Assembly: GCA_900095875.1 (NCBI GenBank)
Contig: LT608311.1
Coordinates: 434,001 to 498,000, forward strand
Length of the DNA: 64,000 bases
From: Caecibacter massiliensis
GTDB taxonomy: Bacteria; Bacillota; Negativicutes; Veillonellales; Megasphaeraceae
Reading direction: 5' to 3'
Shown: positions 1-7,838 of the stretch, one piece after another
Layout of the letters: each line of letters starts with the position of its first letter
How positions within the stretch are numbered: position 1 is the first letter of the stretch
Position numbers and translations under genes: made by a program
The notes under the pieces: model-generated
Seen by the model: the letters and a program-made list of their open reading frames with translations, nothing else
The model's database searches: none
What the model was told of the DNA's origin: nothing

Positions 1-337
1 TCCACTGTTTCAGATGGGGTTCCTTTTCTACCAGTTCATCGGAGAGAATGATTTCCTGCATGGGCAGAATGCCGAATTCATTATTGACTTTACCATTATC
101 AGAGGCCCCCATGCGGACGATGGCCCCTTCGACGACAATGCCGTCACTAGTAGTCGTCACAGCATCCATATCAAATACATTGATAGCTGCCGGCCCCTGA
201 ATGGTAGCTGCTACTTTGCGGATAGCATCATCCTGGGAAAGACCACTTTTTTCAATTTCCTTGACATCGAGAAATACGACCGATACAGGTATAATCTTAT
301 CATCTATATCCCCGCCGGGAAGAACTCTATATTTCAT
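1..337 (-). CDS. Unrecognised protein, C-terminus cut by window edge
   Basis: The start ATG at 337 follows an AGGAGGCGC-type ribosome binding site, and the frame stays open to base 1, so only the first 112 residues are visible. The protein begins MKYRVLPGGDID and has no signal peptide or membrane segment. I do not recognise a family. It starts 15 bases after the stop of the upstream gene (353-736), so the two are very probably cotranscribed from the promoter at 818-845 and controlled with it. The pairing of two small soluble proteins next to a FadR-type regulator suggests a catabolic or carboxylate-related operon, but this is only inference from context. Confidence 0.7.
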   Translation of the reverse strand, partial: MKYRVLPGGDIDDKIIPVSVVFLDVKEIEKSGLSQDDAIRKVAATIQGPAAINVFDMDAVTTTSDGIVVEGAIVRMGASDNGKVNNEFGILPMQEIILSDELVEKEPHLKQW

Positions 338-352
338 GATGTATGCGCCTCC

Positions 353-736
353 TTAGTGCAGACCCAGTTTTGGTCTTCTGTCTTCAATATCCGTACAACC
401 GTCAAATTCCGTTTCTTCCGTCGGATGGATAATATTGATGACTTCCATAATAATCTTGGTCGTCTTGCCGTTTTCATCTTTGCCCTTAATGAGAACCGTA
501 TGCATCGTTTCGGGGACACGGGGCAGGACCAGAACTTCGACATGCTTGACATCATCCCGTCCGGCGATTTCATGAACAGCTTCTTCAATGCGGCCCGTAC
601 GCAGTGACTGCATCTTGGCGCTGTGCAGACTTTCCAGACCATGGACTTCCATCGTCTTTGTGTCGTCCACATCGTGGACAGCAACATACATTTTCTTGAT
701 AAATTCCGGGAGCTTTGTGTGCATGAACCTGAACAT
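353..736 (-). CDS. Unrecognised 127-residue protein, first gene of a GntR-linked operon
   Basis: A soluble 127-residue protein starting MFRFMHTKLPEF, preceded by a GAGAGGAGAGAG ribosome binding site. There is no signal peptide, membrane helix or cysteine cluster. The C-terminal half is rich in beta-type hydrophobic patterns (HVEVLVLPRV, HTVLIKGKDENG). I cannot name a family. It is the promoter-proximal gene of a minus-strand operon continuing into 1-337 and beyond the window, and it is divergent from the GntR/FCD regulator at 981-1646. A consensus-like sigma-70 promoter (818-845) and a palindromic operator (791-813) lie immediately upstream, so repression by that regulator is likely. Confidence 0.75.
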   Translation of the reverse strand: MFRFMHTKLPEFIKKMYVAVHDVDDTKTMEVHGLESLHSAKMQSLRTGRIEEAVHEIAGRDDVKHVEVLVLPRVPETMHTVLIKGKDENGKTTKIIMEVINIIHPTEETEFDGCTDIEDRRPKLGLH

Positions 737-790
737 AATACTCTCTCCTCTCTAAAATAATATTCTAGAATTTATAATTTACGCACATCC

Positions 791-813
791 GGTATACCGA
801 TATACCGGTATAC
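791..813. promoter_or_regulatory. Palindromic GTATAC operator for the GntR regulator
   Basis: The sequence GGTATACCGATATACCGGTATAC contains two GTATAC cores around a third, imperfect one. It lies just downstream of the -10 box of the minus-strand promoter, covering the expected start site. FCD-type GntR proteins commonly bind palindromes of this kind. That the neighbouring regulator binds here is inference. Confidence 0.6.
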
Positions 814-817
814 TATT

Positions 818-845
818 ATTATAATCGCTCATATATGTTTGTCAA
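818..845 (-). promoter_or_regulatory. Sigma-70 promoter of the 353-736 operon
   Basis: On the minus strand TTGACA (840-845) and TATAAT (818-823) are separated by 16 bases. Both boxes match the consensus exactly. The predicted start falls inside the operator at 791-813. Confidence 0.75.
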
Positions 846-914
846 TAATAGTTATATTGCTAAAATATCATTGCTGGTTATTTTATTATACAAAATAGTT
901 TTAACCGTCCTATT

Positions 915-944
915 GGAATTACTTTGCCAGTAAGTATATAATAA
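915..944 (+). promoter_or_regulatory. Probable promoter of the GntR regulator gene
   Basis: TTGGAA (915-920) and TATAAT (939-944) with an 18-base spacer, 36 bases upstream of the regulator start. Typical sigma-70 layout, but it is one of several possibilities in an AT-rich region. Confidence 0.5.
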
Positions 945-980
945 ATATAGTATATGTAAAAAACAAAAGGATGTGATGTC

Positions 981-1646
981 ATGCAATCACGCAAATCGTT
1001 GCAAGATAAAGCTTATGAATATTTAAAAGCCCAGATTATGGACGGAGCCTTTGAAAAGGGAAAAATCTATTCTCTGGCAGCCATCACAGCCTCATTGAAT
1101 ATGTCGCGCACGCCGGTCCGCGATGCGCTTCTCAGCCTCAGTCAGGAAAACCTCGTCGATGTCCTTCCCAGCCGGGGATTCCAGCTCCACGAAGTGACCC
1201 GCCGGGAAATCATCGAACTCTACCAGCTGCGCTGTGCCATCGAGGGGTATTGTGCCGCTTTCCTGGCCTCCTGCTATGCTGCAGATTCATCCCGTAGTGA
1301 AATAGCCATGCTCGATAAAAATTTGAAACTCCAGGAAAAGGCCGTATACGACCATCAGTCAGCCGACGAATATTATATCCTTGATATGGAATTCCATAAT
1401 ATCATTATTTCCTCGACAAAAAATAAGCATTTTTACCATATCATCAAAAACAACCGCGTCCGCAGCAGTGATTTCTCTCTCGTTTCCCTGCGTAAAGAAG
1501 GCGTCATAGAGCGGACCCTGAAAGAACACAAGGCCATCTACGAAGCCTTGTGCACCGGCGATCCCGTCCTGAGTCAGGAAAAGATGATACTCCATCTGGA
1601 TACGCCATTGCAAAACAACCTGTCCAGCAAATTGCTGTCGGACTGA
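981..1646 (+). CDS. GntR family transcriptional regulator, FCD (FadR) subfamily
   Basis: A 221-residue cytoplasmic DNA-binding regulator. Residues about 10-70 form the winged helix-turn-helix (SLAAITASLNMSRTPVRDAL is the signature recognition region); residues about 85-210 are the all-helical FCD ligand-binding domain, usually a metal and carboxylate sensor. Length is normal for the family. The start ATG follows AAAGGATG. The gene is divergent from two unrecognised genes at 1-736 and faces the polyamine operon tail across a shared terminator. It probably represses the divergent operon through the 791-813 palindrome. The effector cannot be told from sequence. Confidence 0.9.
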   Translation: MQSRKSLQDKAYEYLKAQIMDGAFEKGKIYSLAAITASLNMSRTPVRDALLSLSQENLVDVLPSRGFQLHEVTRREIIELYQLRCAIEGYCAAFLASCYAADSSRSEIAMLDKNLKLQEKAVYDHQSADEYYILDMEFHNIIISSTKNKHFYHIIKNNRVRSSDFSLVSLRKEGVIERTLKEHKAIYEALCTGDPVLSQEKMILHLDTPLQNNLSSKLLSD

Positions 1647-1653
1647 AGGAACA

Positions 1654-1704
1654 AAAAAACTTGCCGCACAACGGTAAAAATCGTTGTGCGGCAAGTTTTT
1701 TTTC
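1654..1704. terminator. Bidirectional intrinsic terminator between gntR and nspC
   Basis: A near-perfect hairpin with arms AAAACTTGCCGCACAACG and CGTTGTGCGGCAAGTTTT (1656-1673 and 1682-1699) has T-runs on both strands, so it can end transcription of the regulator and of the convergent polyamine operon. Confidence 0.9.
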
Positions 1705-2909
1705 TATTTTCCCAGACGATAGCGGAAATCATCATAACCGAAATGGCATAACTCTTCTATCGTGCCCGTTTCATGGCGAACGTAGAGGTCCGGAAGAGGC
1801 ATACCATTGAATGTATTAGTTTTACAAGTTGTATAAATAGCCATGTCACCGAAAAGGAGCAAATCACCTGCTTCAAGAGGCTTATCGAAGCTGTAATCTC
1901 CTATGACATCACCAGACAGGCAGGTCGGCCCGCCCAGACGATACGTATAAGGACGCGCGCCGGCTTCTCCGCTTCCAAACAGTGGCGGCCGGTATGGCAT
2001 TTCCAGTACGTCCGGCATATGGCAGGCCGCGCTGGTATCGACAATGGCAATCTTCGTATTGCCATTGGTCAGCACATCCAGCACACGCGTTGCCAGATAG
2101 CCTGCATGAAGGGCACAGGCTTCTCCCGGTTCGAGATAGACCTGGACATTCCACTTTTTTTGCGCCGTGCGGATACAGTCTTCGAGAAGATTTATCTGGT
2201 ATCCGGGACGGGTAATGTGATGACCGCCACCCATGTTGAGCCACTTCATCTGGGGCAGGATATCACCGAATGTCGTCTCTACTGCTTTCAGGGTCGTAGC
2301 CAGATCATCCGCATCCTGTTCACACAATGTATGGAAATGGAGTCCGTCGAGGAGCGCTTTCCCCTCGTCGGTCATCAAGGCGTTCCACTGCTCCCGTGTC
2401 GTTCCCAGCCGGCTGCCGGGAGCGCAGGGGTCATAAATATCATGCCCGTCCTGAGTAGACCATTCAGGATTAATCCTGAGGCCTATGCTCCGGCCTGCTA
2501 CTTTTGCCTGACGCCCGAAACGCATGAGCTGGCTTGGCGAATTGAATACGATGTGGTCTGCATAGTGCAGTAGTTCCACAAACTGGTCATCCCGGTAGGC
2601 CGCCGAAAACACATGCACTTCTTTGCCGGGCATCTTCTCTGCTCCAAGGCGTGCCTCATACAATCCGCTCGCCTCCGTACCGGCCAGATAGGGTTCCAAA
2701 GCCGGATACAGATCGTAATTGGAAAAGGCTTTCTGCGCCAGGAGGACCCGGCAGCCCGTCCGTTCTGCCAGGCCGGCCAGGATTTCGCCATTATGCTGCA
2801 GAGCCCGCTCCTCCAGGATATAGCACGGCGTCGGCAGCCGGCCAAACCAGTACTCCGGAGTACCTCCCTCCAGATAGCGGAACGGCGGCGTATACATCGT
2901 ATCGCCCAT
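1704..2909 (-). CDS. nspC: Carboxynorspermidine/carboxyspermidine decarboxylase
   Basis: A PLP enzyme of the alanine racemase fold (fold type III) that removes the carboxyl group from carboxyspermidine or carboxynorspermidine to give the triamine. The Schiff-base lysine lies in LAQKAFS near residue 60; a glycine-rich phosphate loop GGGHHIT and the C-terminal CxSGD motif (CLSGDVIGDY) are present. About 401 residues, normal for the family. The ATG at 2909 overlaps the stop of the upstream dehydrogenase as TGATG; a GTG at 2912 is also possible. Tight coupling to the dehydrogenase gene supports the two-step pathway from aspartate semialdehyde and a diamine. Confidence 0.9.
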   Translation of the reverse strand: MGDTMYTPPFRYLEGGTPEYWFGRLPTPCYILEERALQHNGEILAGLAERTGCRVLLAQKAFSNYDLYPALEPYLAGTEASGLYEARLGAEKMPGKEVHVFSAAYRDDQFVELLHYADHIVFNSPSQLMRFGRQAKVAGRSIGLRINPEWSTQDGHDIYDPCAPGSRLGTTREQWNALMTDEGKALLDGLHFHTLCEQDADDLATTLKAVETTFGDILPQMKWLNMGGGHHITRPGYQINLLEDCIRTAQKKWNVQVYLEPGEACALHAGYLATRVLDVLTNGNTKIAIVDTSAACHMPDVLEMPYRPPLFGSGEAGARPYTYRLGGPTCLSGDVIGDYSFDKPLEAGDLLLFGDMAIYTTCKTNTFNGMPLPDLYVRHETGTIEELCHFGYDDFRYRLGK

Positions 2910-4168
2910 CACGGTACCAGTACCGGGTTTTCATCAATGCTGCGCGGGAGGCCATATTTGTCCAGTGCATCGAGGAACGGATCCGGATCCAGTTCATCTA
3001 CCGTATAGACACCCGGTTTCTGCCATTTTCCCGTAAGCATCATGAGTGCACCGCACATAGCCGGTACGCCCGTCGTGTAGCTGACGCCCTGACTGCCCAC
3101 TTCATGGTAGCATTCCTGATGATCGCAGACATTGTAAATATACCAGGTCTTATCTTTGCCATCTTTCGTTCCCGTAAAGATGCAGCCGATATTGGTCTTG
3201 CCTTTCGTCCGCGGTCCCAGGCTGGCAGGATCAGGAAGCAGGGCTTTTAGGAATTTAATCGGCACAATCTGATGGCCTTCAAATTCAACCGGCGTCGTAG
3301 ATAACATTCCCACATCTTCCAGACATCTCATATGATCGAGATAACTCTGTCCAAAGGTCATAAAGAAACGGATCCGCTTCGCTTCAGGGATGGTCTGGGC
3401 CAGACTTTCGATTTCTTCATGGTGCAGGAGGTACATATCCTTTTCCCCGACCTGATCGAAATGGTATTCCCGTTTGATACTCATGGCCGGTATTTCAATC
3501 CAGTGTCCGTCTTCCCAGTAACTGCCGGGAGCCGATACTTCGCGGAGGTTTACTTCCGGGTTGAAATTAGTCGCGAAGGCATAGCCGTGGTCACCGCCGT
3601 TGCAGTCGAGAATATCAATCGTATCGATATGATCGAATTCATGTTTTTTGGCATAGGCACAATATGCCTGGGTTACGCCCGGGTCAAAGCCGCAGCCTAA
3701 GAGGGCCATGAGACCGGCATCTTCGAATTTTTTGCGATATGCCCATTGCCAGCTGTAATCAAAATATGCCGAGAAACCCGCTTCTTTACAGCGTTTTTCA
3801 TAGATGGCACGCCACTGGGGATCATCGGTATTTTCCGGTTCGTAGTTAGCCGTATCCATGTAATTGACGCCGCAGGCCAGGCAGGCATCCATGATAGTCA
3901 GGTCCTGATACGGCAGCGCCACATTCATGACCAGATCCGGCTTTTCCTTCTGGATGAGGGCAATAAGCTGGTTTACGTCATCAGCATCTACCTGTGCTGT
4001 CGTAATTTTCGTATCCGTGTGGCCTTTCAATTTGGCAGCCAGGTCATCACATTTGGATTTCGTACGGCTGGCAAGACACAATTCCGTAAATACATCACTC
4101 ACCTGACAGCATTTCTGAATCGCTACGGAGGCAACGCCGCCACAACCAATGACAAGAACTTTACTCAT
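2909..4168 (-). CDS. Carboxynorspermidine synthase (saccharopine dehydrogenase-like)
   Basis: A 419-residue NADPH-dependent enzyme of the saccharopine dehydrogenase family. The N-terminal Rossmann motif VIGCGGVASVA is at residues 6-16, and the family signature GCGFDPGVTQAY is near residue 158. In this family members with this architecture condense aspartate beta-semialdehyde with putrescine or diaminopropane and reduce the imine to carboxy(nor)spermidine. The adjacent nspC fixes this role over lysine metabolism. The ribosome binding site is AAAGGAGAC. The gene lies 71 bases after agmatinase, without a terminator between them, so it is probably the fourth cistron of the polyamine operon. Confidence 0.87.
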   Translation of the reverse strand: MSKVLVIGCGGVASVAIQKCCQVSDVFTELCLASRTKSKCDDLAAKLKGHTDTKITTAQVDADDVNQLIALIQKEKPDLVMNVALPYQDLTIMDACLACGVNYMDTANYEPENTDDPQWRAIYEKRCKEAGFSAYFDYSWQWAYRKKFEDAGLMALLGCGFDPGVTQAYCAYAKKHEFDHIDTIDILDCNGGDHGYAFATNFNPEVNLREVSAPGSYWEDGHWIEIPAMSIKREYHFDQVGEKDMYLLHHEEIESLAQTIPEAKRIRFFMTFGQSYLDHMRCLEDVGMLSTTPVEFEGHQIVPIKFLKALLPDPASLGPRTKGKTNIGCIFTGTKDGKDKTWYIYNVCDHQECYHEVGSQGVSYTTGVPAMCGALMMLTGKWQKPGVYTVDELDPDPFLDALDKYGLPRSIDENPVLVP

Positions 4169-4239
4169 AGTAGTCTCCTTTCAGTTTGAACAAAAAAACA
4201 GATATATGGAAATCTATAGTGAACTACATATATTTTCAA

Positions 4240-5103
4240 CTATGACAGCGGATACAGTGCCAGCATCAGCTCCCGCACGACTTTGCAGGCCAGTGCCGTA
4301 GACGCGCCACTGGCATCCAGCATCGGCGCCAGTTCGGTCACATCGGCACCGATGACACGGGTCTGGGAAACGAGCTGTATGGCTCTGAGCAGGGCGGGAA
4401 ACCAGACGCCTCCCGCTTCTGGCGTCCCCGTTCCGGGAAACGCCGCCGGATCCAGGCAATCGAGGTCAATCGTAACATAAACCGGCAGATTCTGTTCCCT
4501 CAATTCGTCAACGACCTGTTCCAGTCCTCCAAATCCGAAGGGATGCATGTCCGTATGCTCCCAGGCAAAGCGGAACTCTTCCCGTTCCCCGCTGCGGATA
4601 CAGAATTGATGGATCCGCCCATCTCCCAGGATGTCATGGCATCGCCGGAGCACGCAGGCATGACTGAGCCTTGCTCCCAGATAGTCGTCCCGCAGATCGG
4701 CATGGGCATCAAAATGGATGATGTGCAGATCCGGCCACTGCCGGGCAGCTGCCCGTACGGCACCGAGTGTCACCAGATGTTCCCCGCCGAGGAGCAGAGG
4801 CAGCTTACCATCAGCAAGAATCACCGACGCCCGTTCTTCTATATCGGCCAGGGCCTGTTCCGAACTGCCGAAACACAATTCCATATCGCCACTGTCAAAA
4901 ATCCGGCAATCTTCCAGATCTTTATCCTGATACGGACTGTACGTTTCCAGGCCAAAACTTTCATGACGTATGGCCGGCGGGCCAAAGCGGGCGCCGGGGC
5001 GGAAACTCGTCGTCGAATCGAAGGGAGCACCGTAAAGGACGATGCGTGATTCTTCATAGGAAGCATCACAGGCCAGGAATGTTTCTACATTAGGTTTCAG
5101 CAT
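4240..5103 (-). CDS. speB: Agmatinase
   Basis: A 287-residue binuclear manganese ureohydrolase converting agmatine to putrescine and urea. Metal-binding motifs are visible in order: GGEH (106-109), DAHAD (132-136) and DLDCLDP (213-219). The frame is open 36 codons further upstream, but the ATG at 5103 has an AGGAGG 10 bases before it and overlaps the spermidine synthase stop as TGATG, so it is the real start. In some bacteria closely related ureohydrolases act on aminopropylagmatine or guanidino compounds instead; with arginine decarboxylase next door, agmatine or its aminopropyl derivative are both possible substrates. Confidence 0.9.
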   Translation of the reverse strand: MLKPNVETFLACDASYEESRIVLYGAPFDSTTSFRPGARFGPPAIRHESFGLETYSPYQDKDLEDCRIFDSGDMELCFGSSEQALADIEERASVILADGKLPLLLGGEHLVTLGAVRAAARQWPDLHIIHFDAHADLRDDYLGARLSHACVLRRCHDILGDGRIHQFCIRSGEREEFRFAWEHTDMHPFGFGGLEQVVDELREQNLPVYVTIDLDCLDPAAFPGTGTPEAGGVWFPALLRAIQLVSQTRVIGADVTELAPMLDASGASTALACKVVRELMLALYPLS

Positions 5104-5957
5104 CAGGGTTCTACCTCCTGGAGCATGTCTTCCAGAAATGCCGGCAGCCAGAATGAACCGACATGGAGCCGCGTCGTATAGTACCGCGTGTGGAGATGGA
5201 GCTTTTCCCACGCCGCCGCGTCGAGGTCATTGACGGGATGATATTTTTTGCTGGCAAATCCGAACAGCCAGTATCCGGCCGCATAGGTCGGGATATGAGC
5301 CTGATAGACCTTACTGATAGGGAAGGTACTGACGATGCGCTGGTGGCTGCGCTGCATGGCCAGAGCGTCTTCTTTATAAAATGGGCTCCCCTGCTGATTG
5401 ACCATGATGCCGTCATCGCGCAGGGCATGATAACAGCTGCCATAAAATTCCTTCGTAAACAACCCCTCAGATGGTCCGAACGGATCGGTCGAATCGACGA
5501 TGATCAGGTCATATTCCGCTTCGCAGCTGCGGATAAACTTCAGGGCATTTTCAAAATGGATATGAACGCGGCTGTCATCGAGGCGGCAGGCATTGCCCGG
5601 CAGATAATTGCGGCAGGCTTCGACAACGGCCGGATCCATTTCTACCAAATCGACAGACCGTACCCGGTCATAGCGCGTCAATTCCCGCACGACTCCGCCG
5701 TCCCCGGCACCGATGACCAGGATATCCTGGCACTGCTGATGTACTGCCATGGGCACATGAGTAATCATTTCATCATAGATAAATTCATCCCGTTCGGTAA
5801 GCATGACGTTGCCATCAAGGGTCAGGACGCGGCCAAATTCCGGTGTTTCAAAAATATCGATGCGCTGATATTCGCTCTGCCGGGAATACAGATGGCGGTT
5901 GACGCGGATACTGTGCTTGACATCGGGCGTATGAAATTCACTGAACCAAAATTCCAT
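5103..5957 (-). CDS. speE: Spermidine synthase (polyamine aminopropyltransferase)
   Basis: A 284-residue class I methyltransferase-fold enzyme that moves the aminopropyl group from decarboxylated S-adenosylmethionine to a diamine. The nucleotide motif VIGAGDGGVVREL (81-93) and the acidic catalytic loop VDSTDPFGPSEGLF (154-167) are intact. The ATG at 5957 has GGAAGG upstream; the 54 extra open codons before it have no ribosome binding site. It lies 14 bases after the decarboxylase gene and overlaps agmatinase by one base. No S-adenosylmethionine decarboxylase (speD) is in the operon or elsewhere in the window, so its donor must come from a gene outside the window. Confidence 0.9.
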   Translation of the reverse strand: MEFWFSEFHTPDVKHSIRVNRHLYSRQSEYQRIDIFETPEFGRVLTLDGNVMLTERDEFIYDEMITHVPMAVHQQCQDILVIGAGDGGVVRELTRYDRVRSVDLVEMDPAVVEACRNYLPGNACRLDDSRVHIHFENALKFIRSCEAEYDLIIVDSTDPFGPSEGLFTKEFYGSCYHALRDDGIMVNQQGSPFYKEDALAMQRSHQRIVSTFPISKVYQAHIPTYAAGYWLFGFASKKYHPVNDLDAAAWEKLHLHTRYYTTRLHVGSFWLPAFLEDMLQEVEP

Positions 5958-5971
5958 GATATTCCTTCCTT

Positions 5972-7429
5972 TCACGCCAGGACATTGATGTGCTGCAAAT
6001 CGGGATCTTCTGATCCGGTCATGCTGCAGCCTTTTTCTTTGGCATAACATATGTGTTCCAGGATTTCTGCCGTAATCCGTTCGCCCGGCGCCAGAATGGG
6101 AATGCCCGGAGGATAACACATGACGAATTCACTGCATACGCGCCCTTCACTCTGTGCCAGAGGCAGACTGACCTTATCAGCATAAAACGCGTCCTGGGGG
6201 CTCATGACGACTTCCGGTTCCACATATTCCTGAGTCAGCATTCCTGCCGGATCTTTCTGATGATGGCGGCGGATTTCTGCCAGGGCACTGACCAGCCGTT
6301 CCAGTTCCTGTATGCGGTCTCCCATCGACAGATAGGCCAGAATATTGCCAATATCACCGAACTCAATCTGAATATCGTATTCATCGCGCAGGAGGTCATA
6401 GACTTCAATACCTGCCAGCCCGATGTCACGGGTATGGACGCTAAGTTTCGTACTGTCAAAATCAAAGACAGAATCGCCATTCATCAATTCCCGCCCAAAG
6501 GCATAATATCCGCCGATGGCATTGATTTCCTGACGGGCATAATCGGCCATATCGACGACTTTATGGAAAATTTCACGGCCGTGAAGTGCCAGGTGGCGAC
6601 GGCTGATATCCAGACTGGACATGAGAAGATAGCTCCCCGATGTCGTCTGAGTCAGGTTGATGATCTGCCGTACGTAGCCTGCATGCACATCCGGCCCGGT
6701 CAGAAGGAAGCTGGACTGGGTCAGGCTGCCACCGCTCTTGTGCATCGATACGGCCGCCATATCGGCACCAGCCGCCATAGCCGATACGGGAAGGCCATGG
6801 CCAAAATAGAAATGCGTACCATGGGCTTCATCGGCCAGACATCGCATCCCCGCATCATGAGCCATGCGGACAATGGCCCGCAGGTCACTGCATATTCCGT
6901 AATAGGTCGGGTTATTGACCAATACGGCTACGGCGTCAGGATTTTCCTCGATGGCCCGCGCTACCTGCTGGCGCTGCATACCCAGAGAAATGCCCAGCCG
7001 TGCATCGACTTCCGGATTGACATATACAGGTATGGCTCCACAGAGCACCAGAGCATTGATGACACTTTTATGGACATTGCGCGGCAGAATGATTTTATCT
7101 CCCCGCTTACAGACGGTCAGTACCATGCTCTGCACGGCACTGGTCGTCCCGCCGACCATCAGAAAGGCATGGGCGGCCCCAAAGGCCTCTGCGGCCAGTT
7201 CTTCCGCCTCGCGGATGACAGAAACAGGATGACACAGATTATCCAGCGGTTTCATACTGTTGACATCGACGCCGACGCACTGTTTCCCGAGGAAAGCCGT
7301 CAGTTCCGGATTTCCCCGGCCTCTCTTATGTCCCGGTACATCAAAAGGGACAACACGCATATCACGGAATCGCTGCAGAGCTTCATATATTGGTGCCCGT
7401 TGCTGTGATATGGCCGCTTGTTTTGACAT
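5972..7429 (-). CDS. speA: Arginine (or lysine/ornithine) decarboxylase, PLP fold type I
   Basis: A 485-residue member of the Orn/Lys/Arg decarboxylase group I family in its short, wing-less Firmicute form. Visible motifs are DVPGHKRG near the N-terminus, NPTYYG, the PLP-ring aspartate in DEAHGTH (about 200) and the Schiff-base lysine in SMHKSGGSLTQS (about 231). Followed by agmatinase, it most probably decarboxylates arginine to agmatine. The ATG at 7429 is nine bases after GGGGAG; an ATG at 7435 is too close to that site. It is the first gene of the polyamine operon and follows an attenuator-like terminator at 7458-7492. Confidence 0.87.
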   Translation of the reverse strand: MSKQAAISQQRAPIYEALQRFRDMRVVPFDVPGHKRGRGNPELTAFLGKQCVGVDVNSMKPLDNLCHPVSVIREAEELAAEAFGAAHAFLMVGGTTSAVQSMVLTVCKRGDKIILPRNVHKSVINALVLCGAIPVYVNPEVDARLGISLGMQRQQVARAIEENPDAVAVLVNNPTYYGICSDLRAIVRMAHDAGMRCLADEAHGTHFYFGHGLPVSAMAAGADMAAVSMHKSGGSLTQSSFLLTGPDVHAGYVRQIINLTQTTSGSYLLMSSLDISRRHLALHGREIFHKVVDMADYARQEINAIGGYYAFGRELMNGDSVFDFDSTKLSVHTRDIGLAGIEVYDLLRDEYDIQIEFGDIGNILAYLSMGDRIQELERLVSALAEIRRHHQKDPAGMLTQEYVEPEVVMSPQDAFYADKVSLPLAQSEGRVCSEFVMCYPPGIPILAPGERITAEILEHICYAKEKGCSMTGSEDPDLQHINVLA

Positions 7430-7457
7430 TACCATATTCTCCCCCCATTGCCTGCAT

Positions 7458-7492
7458 AAAAAAGCGCAAGCTGCGCTGCTGCACAACTTGCG
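7458..7492 (-). terminator. Intrinsic terminator or attenuator in the speA leader
   Basis: On the minus strand arms CGCAAGTTGTGC and GCGCAGCTTGCG (7465-7492) pair fully if G-U pairs are allowed, with a four-base AGCA loop and a six-T run (7458-7463). It ends only about 15 bases before the speA ribosome binding site. It may end the upstream operon, or act as a conditional attenuator for speA. Confidence 0.8.
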
Positions 7493-7838
7493 TCCTGACA
7501 ATTCCAATATACTAAGACGATGGAAACATCCTGTCCGTCATCCGTCTTAGTGGAAAATATGATCAGAGTCTATATAGCAATTCTACTTTTACTACTCCTA
7601 TTGATCGGTTCACAAGTGTGCCTGCGCACATTTCGGTTATGAAGTAACCAACTCTTGAAAACTGAGCATACAGCTCAATCAATAAGGCAGCAATCATGCC
7701 GCCAATCGGCAGTGGACCCGGCTGTCCGTATGGCCTGAACTTTAAAAAAAGTGGTCCCGTACAATTGCTTTGAAAAGACCTGTTCTGTCATCTTTCCAAA
7801 ATCATACCAATCGTATCATAAAGAAAAATACCTGTCAA
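7493..7838. other. Leader/intergenic region between nifH-like gene and speA
   Basis: 346 bases without a clear gene. It holds a hairpin at 7511-7551 (arms ACTAAGACG and CGTCTTAGT) and a small one near 7634-7648. It also has minus-strand short frames of 38 codons (7675-7791, MTEQVFSKQ...) and 44 codons (7563-7697, MIAALLIELY...), and a 27-codon plus-strand frame (7559-7642) encoding a highly hydrophobic peptide with a run of seven leucines. None has a strong ribosome binding site. The region may be a structured 5' leader controlling the polyamine operon. Confidence 0.4.

Noticed and set aside
6053-7408. Plus-strand open frame of 451 codons
   Set aside because: Antisense to the PLP decarboxylase, which has all catalytic motifs in the minus frame.
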